A stretch of 45,995 bases of DNA from Anaerococcus sp. (lineage in GTDB: Bacteria; Bacillota; Clostridia; Tissierellales; Peptoniphilaceae): positions 1 to 45,995 of the forward strand of contig JALEUV010000023.1 of assembly GCA_022780515.1 (NCBI GenBank), read 5' to 3'. Position numbers and translations under genes: made by a program. Under the pieces are notes generated by a model, which was not told the origin of the DNA, ran no database searches, and worked only from the letters and a program-made list of their open reading frames with translations. The first letter of the stretch is position 1, and the number at the start of each line of letters is the position of its first letter. This document shows, one piece after another, positions 18,601 to 28,876 of this stretch.

Positions 18601-19080
18601 ATGTTTAAAATCGGCGATAAAATCGTATACCCTATGCATGGGGCAGGTACCATAGACGCAATTGAAAAGAAAGAATTTTTGGGAGAGGAGAAGGAATATT
18701 ATATCCTAAAAATGCCTATTGGAGATATGGATATTTCTATACCTACATCAAAAATCAACGATATGCATATCAGGGAAGTAATTAGTAAGGAAGAAGGCGA
18801 TAAGGTACTCGCAATCTTGGATGATGAGCCAAGCAAGATGAGTAACAATTGGACTGCAAGATATAGGCAAAATCAAGAAATTTTAAAGCAAGGAGATATT
18901 TACGAGATAGCAGAGATGGTAAGAAACCTTGCCCTCCTTGATAAGAAAAAGGGACTTTCCACAACAGAAAAGAAGCTATTAAACAGGGCGAGGAGGATCC
19001 TTGCAAGCGAGCTTGTTATGGCAGGCTCTCTGAAGAAAGAAGAAGCAGAAGAGATTATAGATGAGTCTATAGGACTCTAA
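18601..19080 (+). CDS. CarD/CdnL family transcriptional regulator
   Basis: FKIGDKIVYPMHGAGTIDAIEKKE...YYILKMPIGDMDISIP CarD RID. Confidence 0.93.
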   Translation: MFKIGDKIVYPMHGAGTIDAIEKKEFLGEEKEYYILKMPIGDMDISIPTSKINDMHIREVISKEEGDKVLAILDDEPSKMSNNWTARYRQNQEILKQGDIYEIAEMVRNLALLDKKKGLSTTEKKLLNRARRILASELVMAGSLKKEEAEEIIDESIGL

Positions 19081-19087
19081 GGAGTAG

Positions 19088-20212
19088 TTGATGAAGAGAA
19101 TAATACGATTGGTGCTTTTAATAATCGGAGCTGTTCTTGGAATTGTGCTATTTAGATTAATAAATGCCGGATTGGACTTTTTACCGGGACCTGGCATATA
19201 TTTTATTTTAGCCAATGTGATAGCAGCCATATTAGGAGCATTACTTTTTTATGTACTAGTAGATACCTTTGGTGATAGGCTTGCCAGGAGTTTTATAAAT
19301 TTTGAAGACAATTTAAAGAAGATGCCCGCCAAGAATTTGATTGTGGGGATTATAGGAGCTATATTAGGATTTTTAATTGCAGCCTTAGTTTCAAGACCTT
19401 TGACCGAACTAAGCCTACCTTATGTAGGAAATTCAATTTTTGTGCTATTATCTATTTTATTGTATATAGGTTTGGGTTACTTGGGATGGAGAGTTGCAGG
19501 CGATTCCACCGATGATATTGTAAATATTTTCCAAAGAAAAGATAGCAAAGAAAATAAGGAATCTAAGGAAAGTAAAGACTTCAAGTCCTATAAGCTTGAA
19601 AAAAACAAGGGCCTTGCTTCACCAAAGATACTAGATACTTCTGTTATTATTGATGGTAGGATCCTAGATATAATCGAAACAGGCTTCATAGAAGGCGACC
19701 TTGTAGTAAGTGACTTCGTCCTAGAAGAACTCCAACACATAGCCGATAGCCCTGACGACCTCAAGAGAGAAAGGGGCAGGAGGGGTCTTGATATAATCAA
19801 AAAGATCCAAGAAAATGACAAGATTAATTTGAAGCTAAGCCACAAGGATTACAAGGACATCAAGGAAGTTGATTCAAAACTTCTAAAACTTGCCTTAGAT
19901 TTTAAGGGTAAGGTCTTTACCAATGACTACAACCTAAACAAGGTGGCAGATGTTCAAGGTATTCCTATCTTAAATATAAATGATCTAGCCAATGCCCTAA
20001 AGCCAGTAGTAATTCCTGGAGAGCCAATGAGGATAGAGGTAATCAAGGAAGGTAAGGGCAAGAACCAAGGGGTAGGCTACCTCGAAGATGGAACTATGGT
20101 TGTTGTAGAAGATGGGCTTAAGTATTTAGACCAAACTATAGATGCCGTAGTAACTTCAGTCTTGCAAACTAGTGCAGGAAGAATGATATTTGTAAGGTCA
20201 AAAAATGATTGA
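19088..20212 (+). CDS. PIN/TRAM domain membrane protein (YacL-like)
   Basis: N-terminal TMs, KILDTSVIIDGRILDIIETGFIEG PIN domain, VIPGEPMRIEVIKEGKGKNQGVGYLEDGTMVVVE TRAM domain. Confidence 0.93.
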   Translation: MMKRIIRLVLLIIGAVLGIVLFRLINAGLDFLPGPGIYFILANVIAAILGALLFYVLVDTFGDRLARSFINFEDNLKKMPAKNLIVGIIGAILGFLIAALVSRPLTELSLPYVGNSIFVLLSILLYIGLGYLGWRVAGDSTDDIVNIFQRKDSKENKESKESKDFKSYKLEKNKGLASPKILDTSVIIDGRILDIIETGFIEGDLVVSDFVLEELQHIADSPDDLKRERGRRGLDIIKKIQENDKINLKLSHKDYKDIKEVDSKLLKLALDFKGKVFTNDYNLNKVADVQGIPILNINDLANALKPVVIPGEPMRIEVIKEGKGKNQGVGYLEDGTMVVVEDGLKYLDQTIDAVVTSVLQTSAGRMIFVRSKND

Positions 20213-20909
20213 TAATAAATTTTTATCCTGCATAGTAATTGCTGCAGGATCTGGCTCCAGGATGGCAAGTGAGATCAACAAGCCCTATATCGACCTAGGT
20301 GGAAGGAAGGTCTTGGAGATTACCCTAGATACAGTATGCAGTATAGATGAAATTGATGAGCTAATCCTTGTAATTAGGAGGGGAGATGAGGAGTTCCTAG
20401 AGGAGTTTTTGAATAAGTATGACAAAAAGATAAGGGTTATTTATGGCTCTTCTACTAGGGAGCTATCTACCTTTGAGGGACTCAAGGCCCTTGACCCTAG
20501 GACAAAGCTTCTTATAACCCACGATGGGGTGAGGCCCTTTGCGACTAGGGAGCTTTTTTATAAGGTTATAGATGCTCTAAGTACCAACAAGGCTGTAGTT
20601 AGTGCTGTAAAAACAAAGGATACAGTCAAAATCGTAGATGAAAATATGTACGTAGACTTTACGCCAAATAGGGACTTTGTTTATTCTATCCAAACTCCCC
20701 AAGGCTTTGACAAGGACCTCCTTTATTCCATGTATGAAGATTATATAAATAGTGAGTTTAAGGTAACCGATGATTCTGGGCTCTTTGAATTTTATAAGAG
20801 AAAGGAAGGGGTCAAGGTCTTGGAGGGTGAGTATTCCAATTTTAAAATCACGACCAAGGAAGATATTATTTTTGCCAGAGCCTATATAGAAGAGAAAGAA
20901 AACGTATAA
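20205..20909 (+). CDS. ispD: 2-C-methyl-D-erythritol 4-phosphate cytidylyltransferase
   Basis: IAAGSGSRMASEINKPYIDLGGRKVLE; THDGVRPFATREL; QTPQGF. Confidence 0.94.
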   Translation: MIDNKFLSCIVIAAGSGSRMASEINKPYIDLGGRKVLEITLDTVCSIDEIDELILVIRRGDEEFLEEFLNKYDKKIRVIYGSSTRELSTFEGLKALDPRTKLLITHDGVRPFATRELFYKVIDALSTNKAVVSAVKTKDTVKIVDENMYVDFTPNRDFVYSIQTPQGFDKDLLYSMYEDYINSEFKVTDDSGLFEFYKRKEGVKVLEGEYSNFKITTKEDIIFARAYIEEKENV

Positions 20910-21382
20910 TGAGAATTGGAATAGGATACGATGTTCATAAACTAGTTCAAAATAGGGACCTTATCCTAGGTGGAGTTAAATTTGACTATGAGCTTGGACT
21001 TTTGGGTCATAGTGATGCAGATGTCCTAACCCATGCCATAATGGATGCTATCCTTGGAGCCCTCTCTCTACCAGATATTGGGAACTTGTTTCCGGATACA
21101 GACCCTGCCTACAAGGATATTTATTCGGTTGAGCTTTTGGATAAGGTAGTTGAGCTTATGGATGAGAAGGGTTATAGGATTACTAATTTGGACAGTGTAA
21201 TTATTTGTGAGATGCCCAAGATCTCACCAAAAAGAGAAGAGATAAGAGAGCTTTTAGCCAAGCATCTTAGGACAGATATAGAAAATGTAAGTGTCAAGGC
21301 TTCAACCAGTGAAAAGCTAGGCTTTACAGGAAGAGCTGAGGGGATTGAGGCCAGGGCAGTTGTTTTATTAGAGGAGAAATAA
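20909..21382 (+). CDS. ispF: 2-C-methyl-D-erythritol 2,4-cyclodiphosphate synthase
   Basis: RIGIGYDVHKL, LGHSDADVLTHAIMDAILGA, DIGNLFPDTDP, KASTSEKLGFTGRAEGI. Confidence 0.96.
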   Translation: MRIGIGYDVHKLVQNRDLILGGVKFDYELGLLGHSDADVLTHAIMDAILGALSLPDIGNLFPDTDPAYKDIYSVELLDKVVELMDEKGYRITNLDSVIICEMPKISPKREEIRELLAKHLRTDIENVSVKASTSEKLGFTGRAEGIEARAVVLLEEK

Positions 21383-22552
21383 GTGAAGAGATTAATAACA
21401 AGTGAATCAGTTACTGAAGGACATCCTGACAAGGTATGCGATCAAATTTCTGATGCTATCTTGGATGAATGCCTTAAGCAAGATCAAAATTCTAGGGTAG
21501 CCTGTGAAACAGTAACAACATCGGGCTTGGTCCTAGTTGTAGGAGAAATTACAACCAAGGCCTATGCCCCTATAGAAAAAATCGCAAGAGATACAATTAA
21601 GGAAATTGGATACGATGATCCAAAGCTAGGCTTCGATTATTCAAATGTAGCAGTTTTGACCTCCCTTATCGAGCAATCATCAGATATTGCCCAAGGAGTT
21701 GATAAGGCTCAAGGCTATGAAGAGGGCAAGGAAGACTACGATAAGATAGGAGCAGGAGACCAAGGAATGGTCTTTGGCTATGCTGACAATGAATCAGATA
21801 GCTACTTGCCAATATCTGTAGTCTATGCTCAAAGACTAGCTAAGAGGCTAAGCGATGTCAGAAGGGAAGGAATCTTACCTTACCTAAGACCAGATGGCAA
21901 GAGCCAAGTAACTGTAGAATATGATGATGGAAAATTAACAAGAATAGATTCCATAGTTATATCTGCCCAACATAGTGCAGATGTAGAACTTGCTACTATA
22001 AGAGAAGACATAATAAGAGAAGTAATAGATGAAGTAATTGATAAGGACCTAATCGATGAGAATACCAAGATTTATGTAAATCCAACAGGAAAGTTCGTCA
22101 TAGGTGGTCCCAAGGGCGATAGTGGACTTACAGGAAGAAAAATCATAGTAGATACCTATGGTGGCTACTCAAAATCAGGTGGTGGAGCCTTCTCTGGAAA
22201 AGATCCTACTAAGGTAGATAGGTCAGCAGCCTACATGGCAAGGTATGCAGCAAAGAATATGGTAGCAGCAGGACTTTGCGATAAGCTTGAGATAGGCCTA
22301 TCCTATGCCATCGGTGTGGCAAGACCACTTTCTATCTATGTGGATAGCTTTGGTACTGGAAAATATGATGATGAGAAACTCTTAGAAATAGTAGAAGAAA
22401 ACTTTGATTTTAGACCTCAAGCCATCATTGACAAACTAGAGCTCAAAAGACCAATCTACAAGAAGACAGCAGCCTTTGGACATTTTGGTCGTGATGATGA
22501 GGACTTTACCTGGGAAAGACTTGATAAGCTAGAAGAGCTAAAGAAGTATTAG
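21383..22552 (+). CDS. metK: S-adenosylmethionine synthetase
   Basis: [57 protein letters not shown] start. Confidence 0.97.
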   Translation: MKRLITSESVTEGHPDKVCDQISDAILDECLKQDQNSRVACETVTTSGLVLVVGEITTKAYAPIEKIARDTIKEIGYDDPKLGFDYSNVAVLTSLIEQSSDIAQGVDKAQGYEEGKEDYDKIGAGDQGMVFGYADNESDSYLPISVVYAQRLAKRLSDVRREGILPYLRPDGKSQVTVEYDDGKLTRIDSIVISAQHSADVELATIREDIIREVIDEVIDKDLIDENTKIYVNPTGKFVIGGPKGDSGLTGRKIIVDTYGGYSKSGGGAFSGKDPTKVDRSAAYMARYAAKNMVAAGLCDKLEIGLSYAIGVARPLSIYVDSFGTGKYDDEKLLEIVEENFDFRPQAIIDKLELKRPIYKKTAAFGHFGRDDEDFTWERLDKLEELKKY

Positions 22553-22560
22553 GAGCAAAA

Positions 22561-23610
22561 ATGGCAAGACTAAGAAGAGCTATAGCAATAGATTTAGGAA
22601 CATCATCAGTTTTAATCTATGTAAACAACAAGGGGATTGTAGTAGAAGAACCGTCAGTTATAGCACTTGACGAGCTTACAGGAGATATTCTTGCAGTAGG
22701 TAATGAAGCAAAAAAAATAGTGGGAAGGTCAGCAGGCAACGTAAAAATCGTAATGCCCCTAAAGGATGGAGTCATAGCAGACTTTGAAGCAACTGAGAGG
22801 ATGCTAAAGTACTTTTTGGAAAAGGCAACAAATAAAAGTCTCCTAAAGCCTGATCTTTTAATCTGTGCCCCTTCAAGATCATCCCAAGTAGAAAAAAGAG
22901 CCCTCCTCCAAGCAAGCGATAATGCTGGAGCCCATAGGACTTACCTTATAGAAGAGGGCCTTGCTAGTGCCATAGGAGCTGGAGTAGATATAGCAGATCC
23001 CAAAGGAAGTTTAGTAATAGATGTAGGTGGAGGCACCACAGATATAGCAGTCATATCCATGGGACAAATCATAACCAGCTCATCAATACCAATAGGGGGA
23101 CTAATCTTTGATAGGGCCATCAAGGACTTCCTTAGACAAAGATATGGAATCCTTATTGGAGAAATAAAGGCTGAAGATATAAAAATCGCAGCAAGTTCAG
23201 GAAGTAGTGAAGGATCAATAGAAGTTACAGGCAGGTCTATAACCAATGGCCTAGCTCAAAAAATCTACCTTCCTACAGGAGAGGTTTTTGAAGTCATAAG
23301 GGAAAATATAGACCTCATAATTTCATCTATAGAAGAAGTCATAGAGGTAACTCCACCAGAGCTAGTATCAGATATCTATGAAAGACCAGTAATTCTAACA
23401 GGTGGTGGCGCCCCAACCCTGGGACTTGCTAAGAGAATAAAAGAAAAATTAAAAATTGATGTAGAAATCTCTGAAAATCCTTCAGAATGTGTTATAATAG
23501 GAACAGCGAAGGCACTAAACTGGATTGATTCGCTAGATGAAGAACGCAATGAAGCTATAAAAGATAAGCAAAGGGAAATGGAAACAAAGGAAAAATTAAG
23601 GAGACGATAG
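22561..23610 (+). CDS. rod shape-determining protein, MreB/Mbl family
   Basis: [13 protein letters not shown]...[35 protein letters not shown] actin-like motifs. Confidence 0.93.
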   Translation: MARLRRAIAIDLGTSSVLIYVNNKGIVVEEPSVIALDELTGDILAVGNEAKKIVGRSAGNVKIVMPLKDGVIADFEATERMLKYFLEKATNKSLLKPDLLICAPSRSSQVEKRALLQASDNAGAHRTYLIEEGLASAIGAGVDIADPKGSLVIDVGGGTTDIAVISMGQIITSSSIPIGGLIFDRAIKDFLRQRYGILIGEIKAEDIKIAASSGSSEGSIEVTGRSITNGLAQKIYLPTGEVFEVIRENIDLIISSIEEVIEVTPPELVSDIYERPVILTGGGAPTLGLAKRIKEKLKIDVEISENPSECVIIGTAKALNWIDSLDEERNEAIKDKQREMETKEKLRRR

Positions 23611-23611
23611 G

Positions 23612-24298
23612 ATGAAAAAACTAGTTCTAGTAAGACATGGACAAAGTGAATGGAACCTTGCCAACAAATTTACAGGTTGGGTAGATGTTGACCTTAGCGA
23701 AAAAGGTGAAGAAGAAGCAAAAGAAGCTGGTAGAAAGATCAAGCAAGCAGGCATCAAATTTGACCATGCTCACACATCAATTCTAAAAAGAGCTATCAAA
23801 ACTTGTAACTATGTCCTAGAATATTCTGACCAAATGTATGTTCCAGTGGAAAAAACATACAGGCTAAACGAAAGACACTACGGTGCCCTTCAAGGACTAA
23901 ACAAGGCAGAAACAGCAGAAAAATACGGAGATGATCAAGTTCATATCTGGAGAAGATCTTATGATACCCTACCCCCAGAACTAAGTGAAGAAGAAATCAA
24001 AGAACAAAGCCAACTAGACATCTACAAGTCACTACCAGTAGATGTAATTCCTAAGGCAGAAAACCTAAAAGTTACCCTAGAGAGAGTATTGCCATACTAC
24101 TTTGATAGCATTGCTCCAGAACTACTAAGGGGAGAAACGGTCCTAGTAGCAGCTCACGGTAACAGCCTAAGAGCCCTAGCTAAGCACCTAGAGAAAATTT
24201 CAGATGATGATATCATGGACCTAGAAATTCCAACAGGTCAACCTTTGGTTTATGAACTAGATGATGAACTAAATGTAGTTAAAAAATATTACCTATAA
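23612..24298 (+). CDS. gpmA: 2,3-bisphosphoglycerate-dependent phosphoglycerate mutase
   Basis: [51 protein letters not shown]. Confidence 0.97.
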   Translation: MKKLVLVRHGQSEWNLANKFTGWVDVDLSEKGEEEAKEAGRKIKQAGIKFDHAHTSILKRAIKTCNYVLEYSDQMYVPVEKTYRLNERHYGALQGLNKAETAEKYGDDQVHIWRRSYDTLPPELSEEEIKEQSQLDIYKSLPVDVIPKAENLKVTLERVLPYYFDSIAPELLRGETVLVAAHGNSLRALAKHLEKISDDDIMDLEIPTGQPLVYELDDELNVVKKYYL

Positions 24299-24310
24299 AT
24301 TTATAGGTAG

Positions 24311-24343
24311 ATAGGGGACCTAGAGATGGGCCCCCTTTATTTT
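24311..24343 (+). terminator. intrinsic terminator
   Basis: aggggacc...gggccccct stem followed by ttatttt. Confidence 0.7.
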
Positions 24344-24417
24344 AACTCAAAAGACAAATTATTTTTAGTTTTAATTATAATAATAATAAAATTTCGATTT
24401 AAAGAGGGAAATTAATA

Positions 24418-25080
24418 TTGAGAATAGCATCAGTAGAAAATGAAAATGGGGTATCCTCTCTAATAAACACTCGCTTTGACAAAAAAGAAGTAGTAGTTGA
24501 TAAGATAGATTCCATAGAAGAGCTTATATTTTCGGACCTATCAAAGTATGACTTGATTCTTGTGGATATGAGCCACAATATGTGCTTGCAAGCCATACAA
24601 TTTATCAAACAAGAAAGCAATATACCAGTTATCTATCTAACCCAAGAATACAAGAAAAACCCCTTTGAGACTGATATAGATGATGAGGAGTTTGTAATCC
24701 ATTCCTACACCAGGGAAGAATTTACTAATAGAATTATAAGAAAGGTAAATGAACTAAGGTCTGCCAATATAATAAGCTTAGGCTTTTGTACTTTGGATAA
24801 GGATAATGGGGTCTTTAGGATAGGAAATAATATATTGGATCTTACTACAAGTGAAATTGAAGTTTGTGCGATACTAATAGAGCATATGGGAGAAGTCTTA
24901 TCTAAGGACTATATAGCTGATGAGATGGCTGATAGGGGGATAAAGACTACGGCGAGGTCTGTTAGAGAGTATATAAGAAAAATTAGAAATGAATTTAAGA
25001 AGGCAGATATTAATCCGATAAAGACTATAAATAGGCAGGGATACAAGTGGGTAATAGAGAAATGTGAGAACATTCTTTAG
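24418..25080 (+). CDS. OmpR-like winged-helix response regulator with atypical receiver
   Basis: C-terminal LTTSEIEVCAILIEHMGEVLSKDYIADEM...VREYIRKIRNEFKKADINPIKTINRQGYKW; TTG start. Confidence 0.78.
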   Translation: MRIASVENENGVSSLINTRFDKKEVVVDKIDSIEELIFSDLSKYDLILVDMSHNMCLQAIQFIKQESNIPVIYLTQEYKKNPFETDIDDEEFVIHSYTREEFTNRIIRKVNELRSANIISLGFCTLDKDNGVFRIGNNILDLTTSEIEVCAILIEHMGEVLSKDYIADEMADRGIKTTARSVREYIRKIRNEFKKADINPIKTINRQGYKWVIEKCENIL

Positions 25081-25144
25081 AAAATTTGCTTATTATAAGC
25101 TTTGTGGTAATATGTATTTATAAATATAATAAATTATATTGATC

Positions 25145-25265
25145 TAAGGATCGTCTTCAGGGTGAGGTGAGATTCCTTGACCGGCGGTAAAGTCCGCGAG
25201 TTCTGTGAACTGAATCAGTGAAATTCTGATACCGACAGTATAGTCTGGATGGAAGAAGAAAGGAA
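25145..25265 (+). promoter_or_regulatory. FMN (RFN) riboswitch
   Basis: tcttcagggtgaggtgagattccttgaccggcggtaaagtccgcgag...tgataccgacagtatagtctggatggaagaaga matches RFN consensus; precedes ribU. Confidence 0.96.
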
Positions 25266-25276
25266 TCTTTTTTGTT

Positions 25277-25297
25277 GCCCTGAACTGGGGCTTTTTT
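25277..25297 (+). terminator. FMN riboswitch expression-platform terminator
   Basis: gccct-gaact-ggggc hairpin followed by tttttt, between RFN aptamer and ribU. Confidence 0.7.
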
Positions 25298-25319
25298 CTT
25301 GCCCTAAAAAGGAGGAATT

Positions 25320-25913
25320 ATGAATAAAAATAAAATATTTTCTTTGAATTCTATTGTTAAAATTGGTATCTTGTCAGCCATATCCTATGTGCTTATGTTT
25401 ATCCAACTACCTATCCCTATAGCACCACCCTTCATGAAGGTAGACCTAGCAGATGTGCCTGCCCTCCTTGGTGGCTTTGCGGGAGGACCTCTTGTTGGAG
25501 TTATCGTTCAATTAATTAAGAATGTCCTAAACCTAACCAAGACCACAACAGCAGGAGTTGGGGAGCTATCAAACTTTATAGTAGGAGCTAGCTTTGTTTT
25601 TGTAGCAGCTAGTGTCTATAGGAAGAGAAAGAATAAGAAGAATGCTATAGTGTCCCTAGTTCTAGGAGTTATCGCTATGACAGTAATAGCAACCCTATCA
25701 AACGCCTTTGTAGTATTTCCAGCCTATGGTAAGGCTATGAATCTTGATATGATGGCCTTTGTTGAGATGACCCAAGGGGGTAATGGCCTTGTAAGCTCAT
25801 ACTTTACCTTGATGCTCTTATCAGTTGCTCCTTTTAATATAATTAAGGGCTCTGTGGCATCTATCGTAACCTACTTCCTCTACAAGAGGGTATCACCACT
25901 GCTTAAAAAATAA
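25320..25913 (+). CDS. ribU: riboflavin ECF transporter S component RibU
   Basis: IGILSAISYVLMFIQLPIPIAPPFMKVDLADVPALLGGFAGGPLVGVIVQLIKNVL; FMN riboswitch upstream. Confidence 0.94.
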   Translation: MNKNKIFSLNSIVKIGILSAISYVLMFIQLPIPIAPPFMKVDLADVPALLGGFAGGPLVGVIVQLIKNVLNLTKTTTAGVGELSNFIVGASFVFVAASVYRKRKNKKNAIVSLVLGVIAMTVIATLSNAFVVFPAYGKAMNLDMMAFVEMTQGGNGLVSSYFTLMLLSVAPFNIIKGSVASIVTYFLYKRVSPLLKK

Positions 25914-25991
25914 GAAACCTATAGGTCCTGCCTCCTGGTGGGACTTTTTCTATTTTTATCCTTTGGAGTATAATAGTGTAAGGAGTTATTT

Positions 25992-26438
25992 ATGGAAATT
26001 AAGAATTTAGAAGAACTTGAGTCCTTTGCTCATGACTTATCAGCTCTCTTAGTTGAGGGAGATGTTATTAATTTGGTTGGAGAAATGGGAGCAGGCAAGA
26101 CCACCCTAACTTCTCTTATAGCAAAAGAGCTCGGCATAGATGATTCATCATCACCAACCTTTGCCCTAGTAAATATCTACGAGGGTGATAAGAAGATTTA
26201 CCACTTAGACCTCTATAGGCTAGATGATCCGGATGATATCTTGGATATAGACTTTGAAGAGTATTTTTATCCGACTGATGCCATTAGCTTTATAGAGTGG
26301 GCAGAAAATGCCAAAGACTACCTGCCAGATGAAATGATTGATATAAATATAGATAAAATAGACGAAAGAACTAGAGATATTACAATATCAGATAAGAGCC
26401 AACGAGGAAGGGAAATAAATGCTCATTTTAGCAATTGA
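25992..26438 (+). CDS. tsaE: tRNA t6A biosynthesis ATPase TsaE
   Basis: GEMGAGKTTLTSLIAKELGI, SPTFALVNIYEG, HLDLYRLDDPDD, FIEWAENA. Confidence 0.95.
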   Translation: MEIKNLEELESFAHDLSALLVEGDVINLVGEMGAGKTTLTSLIAKELGIDDSSSPTFALVNIYEGDKKIYHLDLYRLDDPDDILDIDFEEYFYPTDAISFIEWAENAKDYLPDEMIDINIDKIDERTRDITISDKSQRGREINAHFSN

Positions 26439-27102
26439 TACATCAACTATGATTTCAACTGTAACTATAGCAGATGAAAATGAGATTATAGGGGATTTTA
26501 ATGTTAACCAACAAAAGACCCATAGCGAATCTATGGTACCTATGATTGAGACCTTGCTAGAGCTTTTGGGAATGGAAATAGCTGATATTGACAAGTTTGT
26601 AATAGCCAAGGGCCCAGGATCCTTTACAGGTCTTAGGATTGGGATGACTATAGCAAAAACCCTTGCCCAAGTTTATAAGAAGGACCTAATCCCTATAAGC
26701 ACCCTTCTCGCCCTAGCCAATAATAGCTCATCAGATAGGGTCAAGGTCCCTATGATTGATGCCAGGGGCAATAGGGTCTATGGGGCAGCCTATGACAAGG
26801 ACTTTAATGAGATAATCAAAGAAGACCTTTATATCATAGATGATTTTTCAAGGAAGGTAAATGAGCTTGGCCAAAACGTTGAGCTTATAGGAACTATGAA
26901 TGAAAAGTATGGGGATAGGTTCGATAGGGCCATCTCCCTTCCCATAAATTTCAACAATTCTATAGGGAGGTCCTTGATAAAGATTGCCCTAGAAGGTGAG
27001 CTTGTGGGAGAAGATCTCTATACTATAAAGCCAAATTACCTTAGGAAAAGTCAAGCTGAAAGGCAATTAATAGAAAATGATAAGAAAGATGGAAATAAGT
27101 GA
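26419..27102 (+). CDS. tsaB: tRNA t6A biosynthesis protein TsaB
   Basis: ILAIDTSTMISTVTI, KGPGSFTGLRIGMTIAKTLA. Confidence 0.94.
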   Translation: MLILAIDTSTMISTVTIADENEIIGDFNVNQQKTHSESMVPMIETLLELLGMEIADIDKFVIAKGPGSFTGLRIGMTIAKTLAQVYKKDLIPISTLLALANNSSSDRVKVPMIDARGNRVYGAAYDKDFNEIIKEDLYIIDDFSRKVNELGQNVELIGTMNEKYGDRFDRAISLPINFNNSIGRSLIKIALEGELVGEDLYTIKPNYLRKSQAERQLIENDKKDGNK

Positions 27103-27514
27103 TACCGATAGGGTTTACCAAATCGAAAATGAGTCTTTTTTTGAGCCTTGGAGCAAGAAGCAACTTATAAGGGAGCTTACCCAAAATAGCCTACTAAGCC
27201 ACTATGTCTACGAGGATAAGGGCGAGATACTAGGATTTTACATAGCAAGCAAGGTCCTAGATTTGGTAGAGGTCTTTACTATAGCGGTCGATAAAAATTA
27301 TAGGAAAAGGGGGATAGGAAGCGAATTATTATCCCACCTAATAGATAAGTCGCTCAGAGAAGGGGTAAGCGAAATATGGCTAGAAGTATCTACCAAAAAT
27401 AAAAGAGCCCTCGCCCTATATGAAAAATTCGGTTTTGAAAGAGTAGGCATTAGAAAGAATTACTACCAAAAGTTAGGAGAAGATGCCTACAATATGAAAA
27501 GGATACTTAAATGA
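27077..27514 (+). CDS. rimI: ribosomal protein S18-alanine N-acetyltransferase
   Basis: GNAT motif FTIAVDKNYRKRGIGSELLSHLI; within the tsaE-tsaB-rimI-tsaD operon. Confidence 0.92.
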   Translation: MIRKMEISDTDRVYQIENESFFEPWSKKQLIRELTQNSLLSHYVYEDKGEILGFYIASKVLDLVEVFTIAVDKNYRKRGIGSELLSHLIDKSLREGVSEIWLEVSTKNKRALALYEKFGFERVGIRKNYYQKLGEDAYNMKRILK

Positions 27515-28521
27515 CAGATTTTTATACACTGGGAATAGAGACAAGCTGTGATGATAGCTCTGTTGCTATTCTCAAAAATGATAGAGAAGTTCTCGTAAAT
27601 TTAATATCATCTCAGATAAATATCCACACCCTCTTTGGTGGAGTGGTACCTGAGATTGCAAGCAGGAAGCACCTAGAGGCTATAAATCCTCTGATAGATA
27701 AGGCCCTTAGTGATGCGGGCTTGACCTATGAAGATATAGACCTTATATCAGTAACCAAGGGGCCTGGTCTTATGGGTTCACTCTTGGTGGGTATATCAGC
27801 TAGCAAGGCCCTATCCCTCGCTCTAAATAAGCCAATGATAGGGGCAAATCACATGCAAGGTCATATTTGTGCCAACTACCTATCCCACAAGGACCTAGAA
27901 CCTCCCTTCATATCCCTAGTGGTATCAGGAGGCCACACCTATCTATGTAAGGTAAACTCCTATACAGACTATGAGGTTGTAGGTAGGACCCGTGATGATG
28001 CAGTAGGAGAATCCTTTGACAAGGTTGCAAGAAAGATAGGCCTTGGCTATCCTGGTGGACCAAAGATAGATAAGCTCGCAAGAGAAGGTGATAAGGATGC
28101 CATAGACTTTCCTAGGATAATGCTCGATAAGGATTCCTATGACTTTTCCTTCTCAGGGCTAAAGACTGCAGTCCTAAACTACGCCCACACCCAAGAGCAA
28201 AAGGGTATAGAGGTAAATAAGGCTGACCTTGCTGCAAGCTTTGAGGAGGCAGTGGTCGATGTTTTAGTAGCCAAGTCTATGAGACTCCTAAAGGAAACAG
28301 GCATTAAGACCCTCGCAGTAAGTGGGGGAGTCGCTGCCAATTCTAGACTTAGAGAGAGACTTAAAGAAGAACTTGATAAGGAAGGAATGAAGCTTTACTA
28401 TCCAGACCTAATCTTATGTACTGACAATGCAGCTATGATAGCCATGGCAGGCTACCTAAATTACAAAAATGGCGATACAGACAGCAAATTTATGAAGGTT
28501 TATCCAAACTTGGAATTATGA
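27511..28521 (+). CDS. tsaD: tRNA t6A transferase TsaD
   Basis: LGIETSCDDSSVAIL, HMQGHICANYL, SLVVSGGHTYL, SGGVAANSRLRERL. Confidence 0.97.
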   Translation: MTDFYTLGIETSCDDSSVAILKNDREVLVNLISSQINIHTLFGGVVPEIASRKHLEAINPLIDKALSDAGLTYEDIDLISVTKGPGLMGSLLVGISASKALSLALNKPMIGANHMQGHICANYLSHKDLEPPFISLVVSGGHTYLCKVNSYTDYEVVGRTRDDAVGESFDKVARKIGLGYPGGPKIDKLAREGDKDAIDFPRIMLDKDSYDFSFSGLKTAVLNYAHTQEQKGIEVNKADLAASFEEAVVDVLVAKSMRLLKETGIKTLAVSGGVAANSRLRERLKEELDKEGMKLYYPDLILCTDNAAMIAMAGYLNYKNGDTDSKFMKVYPNLEL

Positions 28522-28522
28522 T

Positions 28523-28876
28523 ATGGCAAGAAGAGACAGGTCTAACCCTCAGGTTAGAAATATTATCAAAAAATATAATAAACTAAATAAGATAAGTGCG
28601 ATAATATGGTTTTTGGCAGGTCTTGGAGTCCTAGGCTTTGGCATATACTTTAGGGAAATATTTGAAGTGGTATTTGGGGTCTTTGCCATCCTATATTCTT
28701 TCGGTGTCTTTAAGGGAAGGTCTTATTCCATAGGGGGAATCAGAAAGGCTGAGGTCAAGAAACTTTACTTTATTATGGTCTTTATAGGAATCTATTCCCT
28801 AGTAAACCCTATAGGAAATATAGCCCTCTTATTTGACCTCTACAAGAGGGACCTAGTCCTAAATGGAGACCTCTAA
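28523..28876 (+). CDS. hypothetical membrane protein
   Basis: 117-aa ORF, several hydrophobic segments, tightly packed in the operon. Confidence 0.7.
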   Translation: MARRDRSNPQVRNIIKKYNKLNKISAIIWFLAGLGVLGFGIYFREIFEVVFGVFAILYSFGVFKGRSYSIGGIRKAEVKKLYFIMVFIGIYSLVNPIGNIALLFDLYKRDLVLNGDL

